Below, one piece after another: positions 8,757-17,891 of a stretch of DNA of 64,000 bases. This DNA is from Paenibacillus sedimenti. Its GTDB lineage: Bacteria > Bacillota > Bacilli > Paenibacillales > NBRC-103111. The notes under the pieces are model-generated. The model was not told where the DNA came from. It searched no databases and worked only from the letters and a program-made list of their open reading frames with translations. Position 1 is the stretch's first letter; every line of letters starts with the position of its first letter. The stretch spans positions 29,618 to 93,617 of the forward strand of contig NZ_JACVVD010000018.1 of the NCBI RefSeq assembly GCF_014534655.1, written 5' to 3'. The position numbers and the translations under genes were made by a program.

Positions 8757-9614
8757 TTAAGCGTTCGCGCTCGCTCCAGCGACGATTTCCGCAATTTCTT
8801 GCGTGATCGATGCTTGGCGTGCACGGTTGTATGCCAATGTGTAGCTGTTGATCATCTTCGTTGCATTCTTCGTTGCCGAGTTCATCGCTGTCATTCTCGC
8901 ACCGAACTCGCTTGCTTTACCTTCCAGCACTGCACTGTAAATCAGCGTTTCCGCATACTTAGGTAGCAATACTTCCAGTACGCCTTCCGGTGACGGCTCG
9001 TATTCGTAACTAGCAGCCGACGCTCCTGTTACATCCTCCATTGGAAGCAGGCGAACCATCGTTGGAATCTGTGTGATCGCGTTTTTGAATTGGTTGTAAA
9101 CCAGGAACAATTGGTCGTACGTACCATTTTCAAAATTCGTAACCGCAGAAGCCGCAATCGATTTAATATCCGAAAACTTCGGAGAATCAGGAAGACCCGT
9201 TACTTCCTCAACAATCGGAATATTACGTTTGGAGAAGAAGTTGCTTCCTTTACGGCCAATTACAAAAACGGCGTACTCCGACGTCGATTTATGTCGCTCA
9301 CGAATCTCGGTCATAACCTTCCGCAACACGTTCGCGTTGTAGCCTCCTGCCAATCCCCGATCCGAAGTGATAACCAAATACGCGGTTTTCTTCACTTCGC
9401 GCGTCTGCAGCATAGGGTGCTTCACACCTTTGGTGCCTGCTGCGATGCTTGAGACAACTTCTTTCAGCTTATCCGAATAAGGACGTGCTGCTTCCGCAGC
9501 TTGCTGAGCTCTTCGCAAGTTCGCTGCCGCGACCATTTCCATCGCTCGCGTAATTTGCTTCGTGTTTTGTGTGGATTTGATTTGGCGCTTAATCTCGCGC
9601 ATTCCTTTTGCCAT
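8757..9614 (-). CDS. atpG: ATP synthase F1 subunit gamma
   Basis: Rotor shaft of F1 (285 residues). The N-terminal helix MAKGMREIKRQIKSTQNTKQ and following AMEMVAAANLRRAQ are diagnostic, as is the C-terminal GARMTAMNSATKNA with the coiled-coil end NRARQASITQEI. The frame is open to 9695, but the ATG at 9614, behind GAGAGGTG, begins the conserved sequence. Confidence 0.97.
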   Translation of the reverse strand: MAKGMREIKRQIKSTQNTKQITRAMEMVAAANLRRAQQAAEAARPYSDKLKEVVSSIAAGTKGVKHPMLQTREVKKTAYLVITSDRGLAGGYNANVLRKVMTEIRERHKSTSEYAVFVIGRKGSNFFSKRNIPIVEEVTGLPDSPKFSDIKSIAASAVTNFENGTYDQLFLVYNQFKNAITQIPTMVRLLPMEDVTGASAASYEYEPSPEGVLEVLLPKYAETLIYSAVLEGKASEFGARMTAMNSATKNATKMINSYTLAYNRARQASITQEIAEIVAGASANA

Positions 9615-9745
9615 ACCTGTCACCTCTCTTTTGAGGCTTTGGAAAGCCTTCATTCGAAGGCCTGATCTCAGACGCATACGCCTAATCTCAGGCATAACAC
9701 GGGAGTACCTGGGCTTTTCCTGTGAAAAGCTCAGGTATTCACACT

Positions 9746-11260
9746 TTATTCAGAAACTGCGAAGCTCTTTTTAAATGTACCGATAGCTTCGATCAGCGCT
9801 TTATCGTTATCCGCAGTGATGTCTTTGGTATCACGAATGCTGTTCAAAATTTCCGGACGGTTGGATTCCAGATAAGCCAGGAACTGCGCTTCAAAACGAG
9901 TTACGTCTTGTACTGGAATATCGTCTACGTGACCTTTAACGACCGTATACAGGGAGCAAACTTGTTTCTCGAGGGAAAGCGGCTGATGCACGCCTTGCTT
10001 CAAGATTTCCAGTGTGCGAACCCCACGATCCAGGCGGGCTTTTGTTGCTCTATCAAGATCGGATCCGAACGCCGCGAATGCAGCAAGCTCACGGTATTGA
10101 GCCAAGTCTACACGCAGTGTACCGGCAACTTTTTTCATCGCTTTCGTTTGAGCGGAGCCCCCTACACGGGATACAGAGTTACCAACGTTAACCGCTGGAC
10201 GCTGACCGGAGTAGAATAGGTCGGACTCAAGGAAGATTTGACCGTCCGTAATGGAAATTACGTTCGTCGGAATGTAAGCCGAGATATCGCCCGCTTGTGT
10301 TTCGATGAACGGAAGCGCAGTAATGGAACCGCCGCCGAGCTCATCGTTCAATTTCGCAGCGCGCTCCAGCAAACGGGAGTGCAGGTAGAATACATCACCC
10401 GGGTATGCTTCCCGACCTGGTGGACGGCGGAGCAAGAGGGACAACTCACGGTATGCAGCCGCTTGTTTGGACAAGTCATCGTATACGATCAATACGTGCT
10501 CGCCTTTGTACATGAAGTACTCAGCCATAGCACAACCTGCGTATGGAGCCAACCAAAGCATTGGTGAAGGCTCGGACGCGGAAGCCGTAACAACGATTGT
10601 ATAGTCTAATGCGCCGGCAGCGCGAAGTTTTTCAACTACGCCTACGACAGTGGATTGTTTTTGACCGATAGCAACGTAGATACATTTCACGCCGTTGCCT
10701 TTTTGGTTAAGAATCGCGTCGATCGCGATCGCCGTTTTACCTGTTTGACGGTCACCGATGATCAACTCACGCTGACCGCGACCGATTGGAACCATCGCAT
10801 CAATCGCTTTGATACCTGTTTGCATAGGTTCATGAACGGATTTACGAGCCATAACGCCTGGAGCCATGTTCTCTACAGGGCGGAATGAAGTTGTGTTGAT
10901 AGGACCTTGACCGTCAACCGGTTGACCCAAGGAGTTAACGACACGGCCGAGCATGGCTTCCCCTACAGGAACCTCCATGATACGTCCTGTGCGTTTCACT
11001 GCATCGCCTTCACGGATATCCTTGTAAGGTCCGAGAATAACGATACCTACGTTGCTTGCTTCAAGGTTAAACGCGTAGCCCAAAACGCCGTTTGAAAACT
11101 CCAGCAGCTCGCCTGCCATTACGTTTTCCAAACCATGAGCACGAGCGATACCGTCACCGACTTGAATAACAGTACCTACTTCAACCACTTGCATATCTGA
11201 TTTATAGTTTTCAATCTGTTGTTTAATCAATGAGCTGATTTCTTCAGGTTTGATACTCAA
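9746..11260 (-). CDS. atpA: ATP synthase F1 subunit alpha
   Basis: Non-catalytic nucleotide-binding subunit of F1 (504 residues). The Walker A GDRQTGKT (about residue 169) and the C-terminal alpha-family stretch VGNSVSRVGGSAQTKAMK are visible. The N-terminus MSIKPEEISSLIKQQIENY is typical. The ATG at 11260 has GGGGTG upstream. It follows atpH by 18 bp. Confidence 0.98.
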   Translation of the reverse strand: MSIKPEEISSLIKQQIENYKSDMQVVEVGTVIQVGDGIARAHGLENVMAGELLEFSNGVLGYAFNLEASNVGIVILGPYKDIREGDAVKRTGRIMEVPVGEAMLGRVVNSLGQPVDGQGPINTTSFRPVENMAPGVMARKSVHEPMQTGIKAIDAMVPIGRGQRELIIGDRQTGKTAIAIDAILNQKGNGVKCIYVAIGQKQSTVVGVVEKLRAAGALDYTIVVTASASEPSPMLWLAPYAGCAMAEYFMYKGEHVLIVYDDLSKQAAAYRELSLLLRRPPGREAYPGDVFYLHSRLLERAAKLNDELGGGSITALPFIETQAGDISAYIPTNVISITDGQIFLESDLFYSGQRPAVNVGNSVSRVGGSAQTKAMKKVAGTLRVDLAQYRELAAFAAFGSDLDRATKARLDRGVRTLEILKQGVHQPLSLEKQVCSLYTVVKGHVDDIPVQDVTRFEAQFLAYLESNRPEILNSIRDTKDITADNDKALIEAIGTFKKSFAVSE

Positions 11261-11278
11261 CGAACTTCACCCCTATTC

Positions 11279-11821
11279 TTACAGTGCTTGATTTAACGAT
11301 TTTTGCAAACGTTCTAGTTTACCGGACAAACTGCCATCATACAAACGATCACCGATACGCACTTGAATGCCACCAAGTAAAGCGGGGTTTATCACCGTTT
11401 GAACACGGAGCTTTTTACCTGTCACACTTCCAAAGTGACGTGCGACTTCCTGAACCTTATCTTCGGAAAGCGCAAACGGCGTATAGACGATAGCAGACGC
11501 CTGTCCAAGCGCTTCATTTGCAATTTTCACAAAATCCGTATATAAGGACATGAGAAGCGATTCTCTTCTTTTGGATACGAGCAACTGCAAGGTGTTAAGA
11601 ACCGTTTCAGACACATTGCCTTCAAAAGCTTTTTTCAGCAATTCCGTTTTCTCCGACACGGCTATATTCGGATGCTTCAAGAAGTTCTGGAAGTCTGCAT
11701 CATTCTGCACAACATCCACGACTGCTTTCAGATCTTCCTCTACTTGCGCAATAATGCCGCGTTCCGAAGCGAGTTCGAACAGCGCCTTGGCGTATCTCTT
11801 CGCTACGACGATGTCACTCAT
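11279..11821 (-). CDS. atpH: ATP synthase F1 subunit delta
   Basis: OSCP-type peripheral stalk subunit (180 residues) linking F1 to the b subunits. RYAKALFELA at the N-terminus and the C-terminal block NPALLGGIQVRIGDRLYDGS are family signatures. It overlaps atpF by 4 bp (ATGA), which suggests coupled translation. Confidence 0.96.
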   Translation of the reverse strand: MSDIVVAKRYAKALFELASERGIIAQVEEDLKAVVDVVQNDADFQNFLKHPNIAVSEKTELLKKAFEGNVSETVLNTLQLLVSKRRESLLMSLYTDFVKIANEALGQASAIVYTPFALSEDKVQEVARHFGSVTGKKLRVQTVINPALLGGIQVRIGDRLYDGSLSGKLERLQKSLNQAL

Positions 11822-12303
11822 GCGTTGTCCCCTACCTTTTTGAGGTATTGATCAACAATTTCCTTCTGAGCCGCTTCGTCTACTTCCTTCTCAACAATCT
11901 TGGAAGCAATCTTCACAGAAAGTGTTCCCACTTCTCCACGAAGCTCTGCAACAGCTTTGTTCTTTTCTATATCGATTTCGCGAAGCGCTTCTTCTTTTAA
12001 TCTGGAAGCTTCTGCTTTCGCTTGGGAAATAATATCTTCTGCTTGTTTGTTGCTCGTATTTCTAGCTTGCTCGATCATATCATAAGCTTCTTTCCGTGCT
12101 TCTTGGAATGCTTCTTTCTGCTCGGAAACGAGCTTTTCAGCTTCCTGACGGTTTTTATCCGCTGAGCCCATTTGCTCAGCAATCAGTTGTCTGCGCTTCT
12201 CCATAATATCGACAAGCGGCCCGAAAGCATACTTACTTAGCAGCCAATACAAAATCACAAAAGCAATAATCGCAAATACAAACGATTCCCAGTGCCAACC
12301 CAT
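11818..12303 (-). CDS. atpF: ATP synthase Fo subunit b
   Basis: Peripheral stalk protein of 161 residues. One N-terminal membrane helix (FVFAIIAFVILYWLLSKYAF) is followed by a long charged coiled coil rich in Glu, Lys and Ala. A strong AAAGGAGTG precedes the ATG at 12303. It lies between atpE and atpH as in other Firmicutes. Confidence 0.96.
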   Translation of the reverse strand: MGWHWESFVFAIIAFVILYWLLSKYAFGPLVDIMEKRRQLIAEQMGSADKNRQEAEKLVSEQKEAFQEARKEAYDMIEQARNTSNKQAEDIISQAKAEASRLKEEALREIDIEKNKAVAELRGEVGTLSVKIASKIVEKEVDEAAQKEIVDQYLKKVGDNA

Positions 12304-12389
12304 TCCTTGTCACTCCTTTCGGTCATCTCAAGCAAAACGAAGGCGCGGATGGACTAGGCCCTCCCCGCCAAACCTACTCATCTTTGAGA

Positions 12390-12605
12390 TTAAGCTCCAA
12401 AGAAGATCAGGAATCCAAGTACAACACCGATAATCGGAACAACCTCGACGATACCAACCCCGATAAACATCGTTGTTTGTAAAGTTCCGCGAAGCTCAGG
12501 TTGACGAGCGATACCCTCAACTGTTTTACTCACGATCAAACCGTTACCAATACCTGCACCTAATGCTCCTAAACCAATTGCTAAAGACGCTGCTAAAAAT
12601 TCCAT
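12390..12605 (-). CDS. atpE: ATP synthase Fo subunit c
   Basis: Ring-forming proteolipid of 71 residues, two helices. The first helix is glycine-rich (AIGLGALGAGIGNG), the loop contains ARQPE, and the second helix carries the ion-binding Glu in VGIVEVVPIIG. No Ser/Thr follows that Glu, which fits proton rather than sodium coupling (inference from family rules). The ATG at 12605 has GGAGG 9 bp upstream; the open frame extends six codons further. Confidence 0.96.
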   Translation of the reverse strand: MEFLAASLAIGLGALGAGIGNGLIVSKTVEGIARQPELRGTLQTTMFIGVGIVEVVPIIGVVLGFLIFFGA

Positions 12606-12691
12606 TTTGTAAATCCTCCTCAATAAAAGTTAAGTTTTTAGTTAATTTACAATATCTCATCTCAACCTGAATCGGTTGAATTGGACTTTAA

Positions 12692-13465
12692 TTAATGTTC
12701 TTCGTGTACGGTCGCCTGCGAAATGTATACCATCGTAAGGATTGTAAACAAGAACGCTTGAATTGCACCTACGAAAATACTGAAAGCTTGCCAGCCAATC
12801 AAGAGCGGAATACCAAAGCCGCCAGCCATCAAAATTGTTGCGATCAAAACTTCCCCAGCGAAAATGTTCGCATACAAACGCAAGCCAAGTGTAAGTGGCT
12901 TGGAAATTTCTTTGATTACATTCAGAGGGAAGAAGAACCAGAATGGTTCAAAATAGTGTTTTAAATAATGCTTCGTATTACGCGTAAGTCCTAGAATATG
13001 GGTCAATACGAATACGATTACTGCTAGACCAAAAGTAACGGACACATCCGCAGTCGGCGATTTCCACCATGCGATCTCTGCGTGTTTTCCTTTTGCCTCC
13101 AGTTCGTGAATCGTCGCTTCAGACAGAACCGTCTGACCGAACAGCTTAAATTCATGATGGTGTTCAGTAACGATACCGAATGGTAGACCCAACAGGTTGG
13201 CAACAAAAATGAACATAATTAATGTCATGCCCAATGAAATGTAGGCCTTCGCATACTTAAGCGGCATGGTGCTGGCAATCAGATTGTGAACGAACTCGAC
13301 AACCCACTCCAAGAAGTTTTGCATTTTGGAAGGATTCGTAACCGACAAATTTCTTACGGAGACGAGCGCGGTCACCAATACGATAACAAAAGTCACAATA
13401 ATCGCCAAAAATGTTGATAAATCAATATTTAAACCACCAATGTGTAGCACGGGAAACTCATGCAT
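12692..13465 (-). CDS. atpB: ATP synthase Fo subunit a
   Basis: Stator membrane subunit (257 residues) that forms the proton half-channels. The conserved Arg helix is visible as LTLGLRLYANIFAGE near residue 175. The C-terminal helix contains GAIQAFLFTILTMVYI. The start is ATG at 13465 behind AAAGGGGTG. It sits between atpI and atpE. Confidence 0.97.
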   Translation of the reverse strand: MHEFPVLHIGGLNIDLSTFLAIIVTFVIVLVTALVSVRNLSVTNPSKMQNFLEWVVEFVHNLIASTMPLKYAKAYISLGMTLIMFIFVANLLGLPFGIVTEHHHEFKLFGQTVLSEATIHELEAKGKHAEIAWWKSPTADVSVTFGLAVIVFVLTHILGLTRNTKHYLKHYFEPFWFFFPLNVIKEISKPLTLGLRLYANIFAGEVLIATILMAGGFGIPLLIGWQAFSIFVGAIQAFLFTILTMVYISQATVHEEH

Positions 13466-13491
13466 TTACCTTTTCACCCCTTTCCATGCAC

Positions 13492-13863
13492 TCACGATTT
13501 ACGTTTAAAAATAAAAAGTATACCCATCAGGAGTGTAACCATTTGGACATAAAATAATCCAATAATGGTGAAAACTACACTGACTTGCTCTGGAAACTTT
13601 ACTGCAACCATCATGGCAATGATGGCCATGCAAGCTCTGGATATAAATCCAGCGTTCAAACGCTTCGGAGCCGCATTTTCACCTTGCAGGGATACGGACT
13701 TAATTTTCATCATAAGCATCCATGCATTAATGGCGCTTACAATGGATCCTACTACAAATCCTATCGCATAAGTCCGATAAGATGGAGCTACGCTCCATAT
13801 GAGCAAGCAGACAGAGATGCAGATAAGCTCTGCTCGATAAAGGGTTTTCAACTGGTCATTCAC
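13492..13863 (-). CDS. atpI: ATP synthase subunit I
   Basis: Accessory membrane protein of 123 residues with four predicted helices, in the usual place before atpB. The family helps c-ring assembly and/or Mg2+ uptake. Helices include LLIWSVAPSYRTYAIGFVVG, and the last third ends with the basic tail FIFKRKS. The start is GTG at 13863, overlapping the upstream atpZ frame by 8 bp. Sequence conservation is low in this family, so the call rests partly on position. Confidence 0.85.
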   Translation of the reverse strand: MNDQLKTLYRAELICISVCLLIWSVAPSYRTYAIGFVVGSIVSAINAWMLMMKIKSVSLQGENAAPKRLNAGFISRACMAIIAMMVAVKFPEQVSVVFTIIGLFYVQMVTLLMGILFIFKRKS

Positions 13864-14089
13864 GTCGGTCGTCCTCCAAGAACTTCTTGAGCATCATCAC
13901 TGCGGTGCCGATACCGAGAAAGAAACCGATCATCACGCCAGCTATGATCCACCCTTTTGAGCCACCGAGATACTTCCCGCATACGTATCCGATAGCCGTG
14001 CAGATTACGATCTCTAATCCGATCGCAGATACAAGACCCGCAGCACGCCATGGATTGTCATCTGGCCTTGGAGATTTCAAATCGTCCAC
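13856..14089 (-). CDS. atpZ: AtpZ/AtpI-family small membrane protein
   Basis: A 77-residue protein with two helices (GLEIVICTAIGYVCGKYLGG and GWIIAGVMIGFFLGIGTAVM) and a charged C-terminus, the layout of AtpZ proteins. They work with AtpI in Mg2+/Ca2+ transport and Fo assembly. It is the first gene of the operon, starts with GTG at 14089, and overlaps atpI by 8 bp. The ribosome site is weak (AAAGGC very near the start). Confidence 0.82.
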   Translation of the reverse strand: MDDLKSPRPDDNPWRAAGLVSAIGLEIVICTAIGYVCGKYLGGSKGWIIAGVMIGFFLGIGTAVMMLKKFLEDDRRE

Positions 14090-14138
14090 GCCTTTCGCTT
14101 CTACAGGGATTTTGGGCCATGCAGGTGAATCCTCATAT

Positions 14139-14168
14139 ATTGTATCGAAGCTGTCTTTCTTTTGTCAA
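14139..14168 (-). promoter_or_regulatory. Sigma-A promoter of the atp operon
   Basis: A perfect TTGACA and TACAAT (five of six) are separated by 18 bp on the minus strand, 50 bp upstream of the atpZ start. This is the best sigma-A promoter match I found in the window. Confidence 0.85.
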
Positions 14169-14198
14169 TTCACGCTAATTCAAACATTTACTGTAGGT

Positions 14199-14237
14199 AA
14201 ATTCGCAAACCCTTGCGGCTCTAGGGTTTGCGAATTT
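14199..14237 (-). terminator. Hairpin between wecB and the atp promoter
   Basis: A perfect 15-bp inverted repeat (left arm AAATTCGCAAACCCT) with a 9-nt loop lies 55 bp after the wecB stop and 30 bp before the atp promoter. The T-tract on the minus strand is short, so it is a plausible but not ideal terminator for wecB. Confidence 0.6.
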
Positions 14238-14291
14238 TCAAACCAAACAGTTGAACTGTACGCTGTAGCGTTTGTCATGATTTTGTCACGG

Positions 14292-15431
14292 TTAGAACGC
14301 GTCGGGGCGATTAGGGTTCTTGCCAAAATGGTGAAGAATAGCCTGCACGATGCGCTGGGATGCTTTTCCATCCCCGTAAGGGTTGGCAGCTTGGCTCATT
14401 TTATTGTATAAATCCGGGTCGGTCAACAGCGCGCGAGCGCGGTTGTAGACTGTTTCCTCGTCCGTACCGACAAGCTCTAAAGTGCCTGCTTCGATACCTT
14501 CCGGACGTTCTGTCGTGTCACGCAGAACAAGAACTGGAATACCGAATGAAGGCGCTTCTTCCTGAAGACCTCCCGAATCGGTCAGGATCATGTGCGTCTG
14601 CGGATATAAATTATGGAGTTCGAAAACATCTAGAGGCTCCATCAGCTTAATCCGTGGATGATCGCCAAGGATTTCGTAAGCCGGCTCTCTCACCGCCGGA
14701 CTTAGATGGACCGGATAAACGATCGCGATATCTTCAAACTCATCGGCAATCCGCTTTACGGCCCGGAAAATCTGACGATGCGGCTCGCCTTGCGCTTCAC
14801 GGCGATGAGCCGTCATCAAGATCAGCTTGCGGCCGGCAGCCCACTCCAGAACCGGATGGTTGAAGTCCTTCTGAACCGTATACTGGAACACATCGGTAAC
14901 CGTATTGCCCGTTACATAGATGCGGGACTCGGGCTTGTTCTCCTTGCGCAAATTGTCGGCGGATTGCTCCGTCGGCGCAAAATGCAGATCCGAGAGCACG
15001 CCGGTCAGCTGGCGGTTCATCTCTTCCGGATACGGAGACATTTTGTTCCACGTGCGTAGGCCTGCTTCGACATGACCCACTTGGATTTGCTGCATGAACG
15101 CCGCATAACTGGCGAGGAATGTAGTAAGCGTATCCCCATGAACGAGGATCAGGTCCGGCTTAGCCTCTTGGAACACAGGCTCCAATCCTTGCAGCACTCG
15201 AATGGTAATCTCATTCAATGTCTGGCGGTCCTTCATGACGTTCAAATCATAGTCTGGCGTGATTTTGAAAATGTCCAGCACCTGATCGAGCATCTGGCGA
15301 TGCTGTGCCGTAACGCAGACGAGCGATTCGATATGCTCAGGATGCTTTTGCAGCTCCAGAATGAGCGGAGCCATTTTGATCGCTTCCGGTCTCGTTCCGA
15401 AGATGGTAATGACTTTCAAACGTTTCATCAT
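14292..15431 (-). CDS. wecB: UDP-N-acetylglucosamine 2-epimerase (non-hydrolysing)
   Basis: Interconverts UDP-GlcNAc and UDP-ManNAc, the donor for teichoic-acid linkage units and other wall polymers; named mnaA in Bacillus. It has 379 residues, normal for the family. Signatures are GTRPEAIKMAPLI at the N-terminus, VHGDTLTTF, VGHVEAGLRT and TDSGGLQEEAPSFG. Two ATGs stand in tandem at the start, with GGGAGAG upstream. It lies between upp and the atp operon, a common Firmicute order. Confidence 0.96.
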   Translation of the reverse strand: MMKRLKVITIFGTRPEAIKMAPLILELQKHPEHIESLVCVTAQHRQMLDQVLDIFKITPDYDLNVMKDRQTLNEITIRVLQGLEPVFQEAKPDLILVHGDTLTTFLASYAAFMQQIQVGHVEAGLRTWNKMSPYPEEMNRQLTGVLSDLHFAPTEQSADNLRKENKPESRIYVTGNTVTDVFQYTVQKDFNHPVLEWAAGRKLILMTAHRREAQGEPHRQIFRAVKRIADEFEDIAIVYPVHLSPAVREPAYEILGDHPRIKLMEPLDVFELHNLYPQTHMILTDSGGLQEEAPSFGIPVLVLRDTTERPEGIEAGTLELVGTDEETVYNRARALLTDPDLYNKMSQAANPYGDGKASQRIVQAILHHFGKNPNRPDAF

Positions 15432-15477
15432 CGCTTTTTTCTCTCCCTTAAGAGGTTGTCACACCTCACAATTTCAA

Positions 15478-16107
15478 CTATTTCGTTCCGAACAACCGAT
15501 CTCCGGCGTCGCCGAGGCCCGGCACGATGTAGCCGTGATCGTTCAAGCAATCGTCAACTGCTGCTACGTAAATATCGACGTCCGGATGCTCATTTTGCAC
15601 AGCTTTGACGCCTTCAGGCGCAGCGATCAGGCACATGAGCTTGATTTGCGTGCAGCCTCTTTTCTTCAACACCTCAATGGCTGCATTCGCAGAACCGCCG
15701 GTGGCCAGCATCGGATCGATGACGATGAGCTCCCGCTCCTGAACGTCCGTAGGCAGCTTGACATAATATTCGACAGGCTGAAGCGTATCGGGATCACGGT
15801 AAAGACCCACATGTCCTACCTTAGCTGCAGGAATAAGCTTCAATACGCCTTCCACCATACCTAGACCTGCGCGCAAAATCGGGATCAGTCCGAGCTTTCT
15901 TCCTGCAATCATGCGGCAGTCCGCTGTTGTCACCGGCGTTTTTACTTGCACATGCTCAAGTGGAAGACTTCTCGTAATTTCATAGGCCATTAAAGTCGCT
16001 ACTTCGTCAACGAGCTCACGAAAATCTTTCGTTTTCGTATTCTCATCCCGAATGTATGTAAGTTTGTGTTGAATAAGCGGATGATCACAAATAAAAACTT
16101 TTCCCAT
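15478..16107 (-). CDS. upp: Uracil phosphoribosyltransferase
   Basis: Salvages uracil with PRPP to give UMP. The 209-residue protein has the PRPP-binding loop VIDPMLATGGSA, the N-terminal HPLIQHKLTYIRDENT and the C-terminal uracil-binding region PGLGDAGDRLFGTK. The ribosome site CTTAGGAGG is immediately preceded by a structured repeat (16121-16161). In Bacillus upp directly follows glyA; here glyA is 24 kb away because of the island. Confidence 0.97.
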   Translation of the reverse strand: MGKVFICDHPLIQHKLTYIRDENTKTKDFRELVDEVATLMAYEITRSLPLEHVQVKTPVTTADCRMIAGRKLGLIPILRAGLGMVEGVLKLIPAAKVGHVGLYRDPDTLQPVEYYVKLPTDVQERELIVIDPMLATGGSANAAIEVLKKRGCTQIKLMCLIAAPEGVKAVQNEHPDVDIYVAAVDDCLNDHGYIVPGLGDAGDRLFGTK

Positions 16108-16120
16108 AAGTTCCTCCTAA

Positions 16121-16161
16121 GCGTTTTCGATAGAAAACTTGCATCGTAAGCATAAGCTGAG
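16121..16161 (-). repeat. Structured leader repeat upstream of upp
   Basis: The 41-bp element contains GTTTTC..GAAAAC and a CTTAC/GTAAG-like second arm. It resembles the three units at 43745-43858. In both places the element abuts a CTTAGGAGG ribosome site on the minus strand, so it would lie in the 5' leader of the mRNA. Confidence 0.6.
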
Positions 16162-16234
16162 ATTTGCTGCAGCATAATTGTCTTCGTAAGTAATATTTGT
16201 TAAAAATACCTGAACTGCCAGGCAAACCTTGTCC

Positions 16235-16243
16235 ATTATATCA
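16235..16243 (-). promoter_or_regulatory. Candidate extended -10 promoter of upp
   Basis: TGATATAAT on the minus strand is an extended -10 (TG-N-TATAAT), about 130 bp upstream of the upp ATG. No clear -35 is seen. The leader predicted from it would include the repeat at 16121-16161. Confidence 0.4.
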
Positions 16244-16309
16244 TATGTTATCCAACTTATCTTCTGTAGAACCTAAAGAAAGGAAAGAAGAACAAAAAGG
16301 TACCACAAG

Positions 16310-16900
16310 CTTGAAAGCATATTAATCGACGATGACATACAGGATGATAAGAAGAAAGAGTTGAATCAAGTTAAAGAAGGGCTTCTGGATGTGGTTGGAC
16401 AAATCCGTGAAACCTGTAACGAATTGCTGCCGCCATTCTTAAAAGAAATTGGTATTGTAGAAGTCTTTGAGAATTTATTTATGCAAGTACGGCTCCGTAC
16501 GAATTACGTGCTCAATTTCGACAAGTCAGGTTTTCAAGCCGTATTGGATGATGATCAATTATTGGCTCTTTATCGCATTGTTCAGGAACTTCTAAGGAAT
16601 GCAACACGACGTTCACATGCATCCCGGGTGGATATGAAATTATCGTGTGCAAATGAAAAGATTTAGTTCTTTTATCGTGATAATGGTGTAGGCATGAATC
16701 TGGAACAACATCAATCCTCCTTTAAACACATGGGGTTGTTTGGCATCAAAGAAAGAGTCGCCAGTCTCGAAGGAGAAACTAGATTCCGATCAGCCCCGGG
16801 GCATGGTTTTGAGGTTTCGATTTGGATGCCGGCAGCCGTAAGCCCCGTCATTTCTGAAATAGGAGAGGAGAATCCGCGTGATTCTCATTATAATGGTTGA
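16310..16900 (+). pseudogene. Broken ComP-like sensor histidine kinase, C-terminal part
   Basis: The frame from about 16310 reads IDDDIQDDKKKELNQVKEGL and CNELLPPFLKEIG, then YRIVQELLRNATRRSHAS and, after an in-frame TAG at 16664-16666, YRDNGVGM and GLFGIKERVASLEG. These are the HisKA_3 and ATPase motifs of the NarL-type kinases, closest in feel to ComP, the quorum-sensing kinase of Bacillus competence. The membrane-sensor half is absent and the nonsense codon splits the ATPase domain. It is followed at once by a comA-like fragment, so this is a decayed comPA-type pair. Confidence 0.75.
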
Positions 16901-17299
16901 TGATCATCCTTCGGTCGGTCAAGGTACCAAATATATGATCGAAGAAGAAAGCGACATGAAGGCAACCGTAGTTTCTATGGGCATGCAAGCGTTAGAGTTG
17001 CTTAAATGCGAAATGTTCGACCTGTTGATAATCGATTTGAATATGCCTGTCATAAACGGGGGGAATTAACTAGAAGGATAAATGATCTTCATTTAGATGC
17101 ACCAATTTTAATCTATACCGGGTATGACATTACTCCTCATTTTAATATCGTTGTTGAAGCGGGAATTTCCGGTTTTATCGACAAGACTGCAACGCGCGAG
17201 CAACTTATTATTGCTATACGCTGCGCATTGCGCGGCGAAACGATTATACCGGTAACTCTTTTTAAGCAGCTAAGACGAAAAGTGATACCTATTACTTAA
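16878..17299 (+). pseudogene. Broken ComA-like response regulator receiver domain
   Basis: Starts GTG at 16878, overlapping the kinase remnant. The first frame gives MVDDHPSVGQGTKYMIEEE and LLIIDLNMPVINGG, which contains the phosphoacceptor Asp. It then stops at 17067 and continues one frame over as RRINDLHLDAPILIYTGYD and AGISGFIDKTATREQL. The frameshift lies in a run of six G at about 17058. The LuxR-type DNA-binding domain that should follow is missing after 17299. Confidence 0.75.
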
Positions 17300-17334
17300 A
17301 TCACTGTTATACGCTTCCAAATCTCATTAATTAT

Positions 17335-17891
17335 TTAAGCAGGTTCTCGTTGTCTCAGAAAAAGATTCATGAAATCCATCAAAAACTTGGCCCCCGGGCG
17401 ATCGAAATATTGGAAAATCACCCCTATGAAATAAAATAGCATCGATTCCCTTCTCAATAGCCGAACAGCTTGCACAGGATAAGGGGATTTCACCCCAGTC
17501 CTCAGAACGGATTTCGGGTGCCATCCAATATGTGTATGTTCAATATCAAAACAGCGGTAATAGTTATCTCAGTCTCAATGTATTGGAACACAGAGTTTAT
17601 CACTTAATGGGTAAGTCACTTTCACAAGCGCGCATCCATATTGAAATTGAAAAATTTGCTAATCAAAAAGAGCACCAATTGCTACGAACCAAAGGCGGGT
17701 TATTTTATTACCGTCCCCTTTACTTCACGGAGATTCAAATTGCACAGCGGCTTGCAGATTTAACTTCAACGATGGGCAAGGTTCCGAAGCAGTATCAGCT
17801 GGTGATGGATAGACTGATTCAAGAAGGGAAGATCCCTATCCTGGATGAAGGGCAAAAGGAAGGGATTGAACAATTTTTCTTGCGAGAGTAG
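17335..17891 (+). pseudogene. Fragment of a RecD2-like helicase
   Basis: The plus strand encodes QKKIHEIHQKLGPRAIEIL and ENHPYEI, then after a frameshift near 17430 SIAEQLAQDKGIS, RISGAIQYVYVQYQNSGNSY and, near the end, GQKEGIEQF. This matches the order in the N-terminal half of RecD2/YrrC helicases (helix-hairpin repeats, NPY, GHxYL-like, Q motif). The ATPase core is missing because a stop follows at 17891. It is a remnant with no intact function. Confidence 0.55.

Noticed and set aside
17327..17524. A 65-codon minus-strand frame with Cys residues
   Set aside because: The opposite strand reads as a RecD2-like helicase fragment, so the frame is a shadow.
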